Origin: Mycobacteriales bacterium
Lineage (GTDB): Bacteria; Actinomycetota; Actinomycetes; JAFAQI01
Reading direction: 5' to 3'
DNA: 64,000 nucleotides
Assembly (NCBI GenBank): GCA_035504215.1
Contig: DATJSI010000037.1
Coordinates: 1 to 64,000 of the forward strand
Notes under the pieces: generated by a model
Databases searched by the model: none
The model's input: the letters and a program-made list of their open reading frames with translations, nothing else
Told to the model about the DNA's origin: nothing
Program-made: the position numbers and the translations under genes
Shown: piece after piece, positions 63,040 to 64,000 of the stretch
Layout of the letters: each line of letters begins with the position of its first letter
Numbering within the stretch: position 1 is the stretch's first letter

Positions 63040-64000
63040 GTGGTGCCTGTCACGCGGTATGCGCACACTCCCGATGGGTTCTCCATTGCTTATCAAACTT
63101 TTGGTGACGGTCCACATGACGTCGTGTTCCTGCGCAAACACGAGGCCAACATCGAGCACGACTGGGAGGACCGAGTCCTCGCTCACGTCTTCGAGCGGAT
63201 CGGTGGGTTCGGCAGGTTGATCCTCTTCGACCGGCGGGGTACCGGCCTGTCCGACCCGATCGGTGAAGTCCTGCCCACCCTCGACGCGCGCTCCGACGAT
63301 CTCACCGCTGTGCTCGACGCGGTCGGCTCGACCCAGGTCGTCCTGCTCTCCCTCGGCATGGCCGCGTCGAGCCTCGTCTGCTTCTACGCTGCCACCCACC
63401 CGGCCCGGGTCTCCGCACTGGTGATCTACAACGGCCAGGTCTGCGGCCACGCTGCCCCTGACTACCCGTGGGGGTTGACGCCCGAGGAGGTCACCGAGGG
63501 CCGCGCCGAGATCCTCGAGGCGTGGGGTGACTCGGAGTATGTCGCGACAACGATGCCGAGCACCGCGACGAGCCGAGCCACGGACCCGACCTGGGTGCAA
63601 TGGTGGGCCGCGTCCGAACGGCGGAGTGCGTCCCCCCAGGCCGCGCTCGCGCTCTACGACATGGAGGTCGCGACCGATGTCCGGGCAGTGCTGTCCACCA
63701 TCGCCAGCCGAACCCTTGTCATCCGCCGTGGCCCCTTGGTGCCGGTCGAGGAGGCGGAGTGGATTGCCGGCCAGATTTCGGGCGCCCGGTTACTCGACAT
63801 CGCCGGGCCGGACCACATGCTGCTTTCCGGTGACACCGACGCCGTGCTGAACGAGATCGAACAGTTCATCACCGGATCGGTTCGCACCCAGCCGATGTTC
63901 GACCGGATGCTGACCACGATGTTGTTTACCGACATCGGCGATTCCACGGTGCAGCTCGCGGCGATGGGCGACCGTGCCTGGGCGGCCCTCATCCAGGTCC
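63040..64000 (+). CDS. Alpha/beta hydrolase fused to adenylate/guanylate cyclase (partial)
   Basis: The frame runs off the window, giving 320 residues. Residues 1-270 are an alpha/beta hydrolase of the kind found N-terminal to class III cyclases: FDRRGTGLSDP near residue 70, and a late His in GPDHMLLSGD near residue 260. The nucleophile elbow reads LLSLGMAAS, with Leu in place of the first Gly of GxSxG, so hydrolase activity is uncertain. The cyclase domain begins near residue 288 with MLFTDIGDST, which includes a metal-binding Asp. GTG 63040 has GGGAGG nine bases upstream; GTG 63043 is adjacent. It probably makes cAMP in response to a signal sensed by the hydrolase fold. Confidence 0.88.
   Translation, partial: MVPVTRYAHTPDGFSIAYQTFGDGPHDVVFLRKHEANIEHDWEDRVLAHVFERIGGFGRLILFDRRGTGLSDPIGEVLPTLDARSDDLTAVLDAVGSTQVVLLSLGMAASSLVCFYAATHPARVSALVIYNGQVCGHAAPDYPWGLTPEEVTEGRAEILEAWGDSEYVATTMPSTATSRATDPTWVQWWAASERRSASPQAALALYDMEVATDVRAVLSTIASRTLVIRRGPLVPVEEAEWIAGQISGARLLDIAGPDHMLLSGDTDAVLNEIEQFITGSVRTQPMFDRMLTTMLFTDIGDSTVQLAAMGDRAWAALIQV

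Overview
This window comes from a high-GC actinomycete chromosome. The evidence is GC-rich codon use throughout, NucS (EndoMS) as mismatch endonuclease, a RamB-type regulator beside isocitrate lyase, an NAD-dependent ligase next to gatC, and the conserved actinobacterial gene order etfBA / cysteine desulfurase / mnmA / ligA / gatCAB / ilvD / ilvBNC / serA. Many genes carry a TANNNT box 6 to 8 bases before the start codon, which is typical of leaderless actinobacterial transcripts. I cannot name the genus.

Layout. 1-464: a phased tandem repeat array that runs off the left edge, then an EamA-type exporter. 1396-13136: a minus-strand biosynthesis block (leuA, serA, ilvC, ilvN, ilvB, ilvD). leuA and ilvB each lie behind a 10-residue leader peptide rich in the regulatory amino acids and an attenuator. 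Small enzymes (PAP2, SnoaL-like, alpha/beta hydrolase, flavin-reductase-like) are mixed in. 13180-25062: gatB and gatCA are separated by peptide deformylase (plus strand) and a complete dipeptide/oligopeptide ABC importer with two tandem binding proteins. 25125-35033: a GGDEF-EAL protein, ligA, a MetE-like methyltransferase, a DUF1697 gene, mnmA, a cysteine desulfurase and etfA/etfB.

35167-41602: a sialidase-repeat lipoprotein framed by palindromic inverted repeats, a tiny cysteine-rich protein, aceA with divergent ramB, and an MFS transporter. 41651-45339: a heterodimeric ABC exporter. 45413-54446: acyl-CoA metabolism (enoyl-CoA hydratase, isobutyryl-CoA-mutase-type subunit with its MarR regulator and operator, MeaB, thiolase, methylmalonyl-CoA epimerase) with a thioredoxin-TPR protein and a sigma/anti-sigma pair. 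55293-61061: an HtrA-like protease, a TetR regulator with two operators controlling a DUF4242/OsmC pair, a 3-hydroxyacyl-CoA dehydrogenase and nucS. 61039-64000: an accessory-looking stretch with a duplicated nucS start region, a large inverted repeat, a VOC protein, an MBL hydrolase and the start of an alpha/beta-hydrolase/adenylate-cyclase fusion.

The most unusual signal is one repeat family found at three intergenic loci (1-448, 56766-56850, 62926-62975). All share the core ATGGGCCATGCGTG, and copies are spaced 31 or 32 bp apart, about three helical turns. Next most interesting are the 18-bp divergent thiolase/epimerase gap, the stacked stop-start mini-ORFs between ilvD and its downstream gene, and the framed lipoprotein gene.
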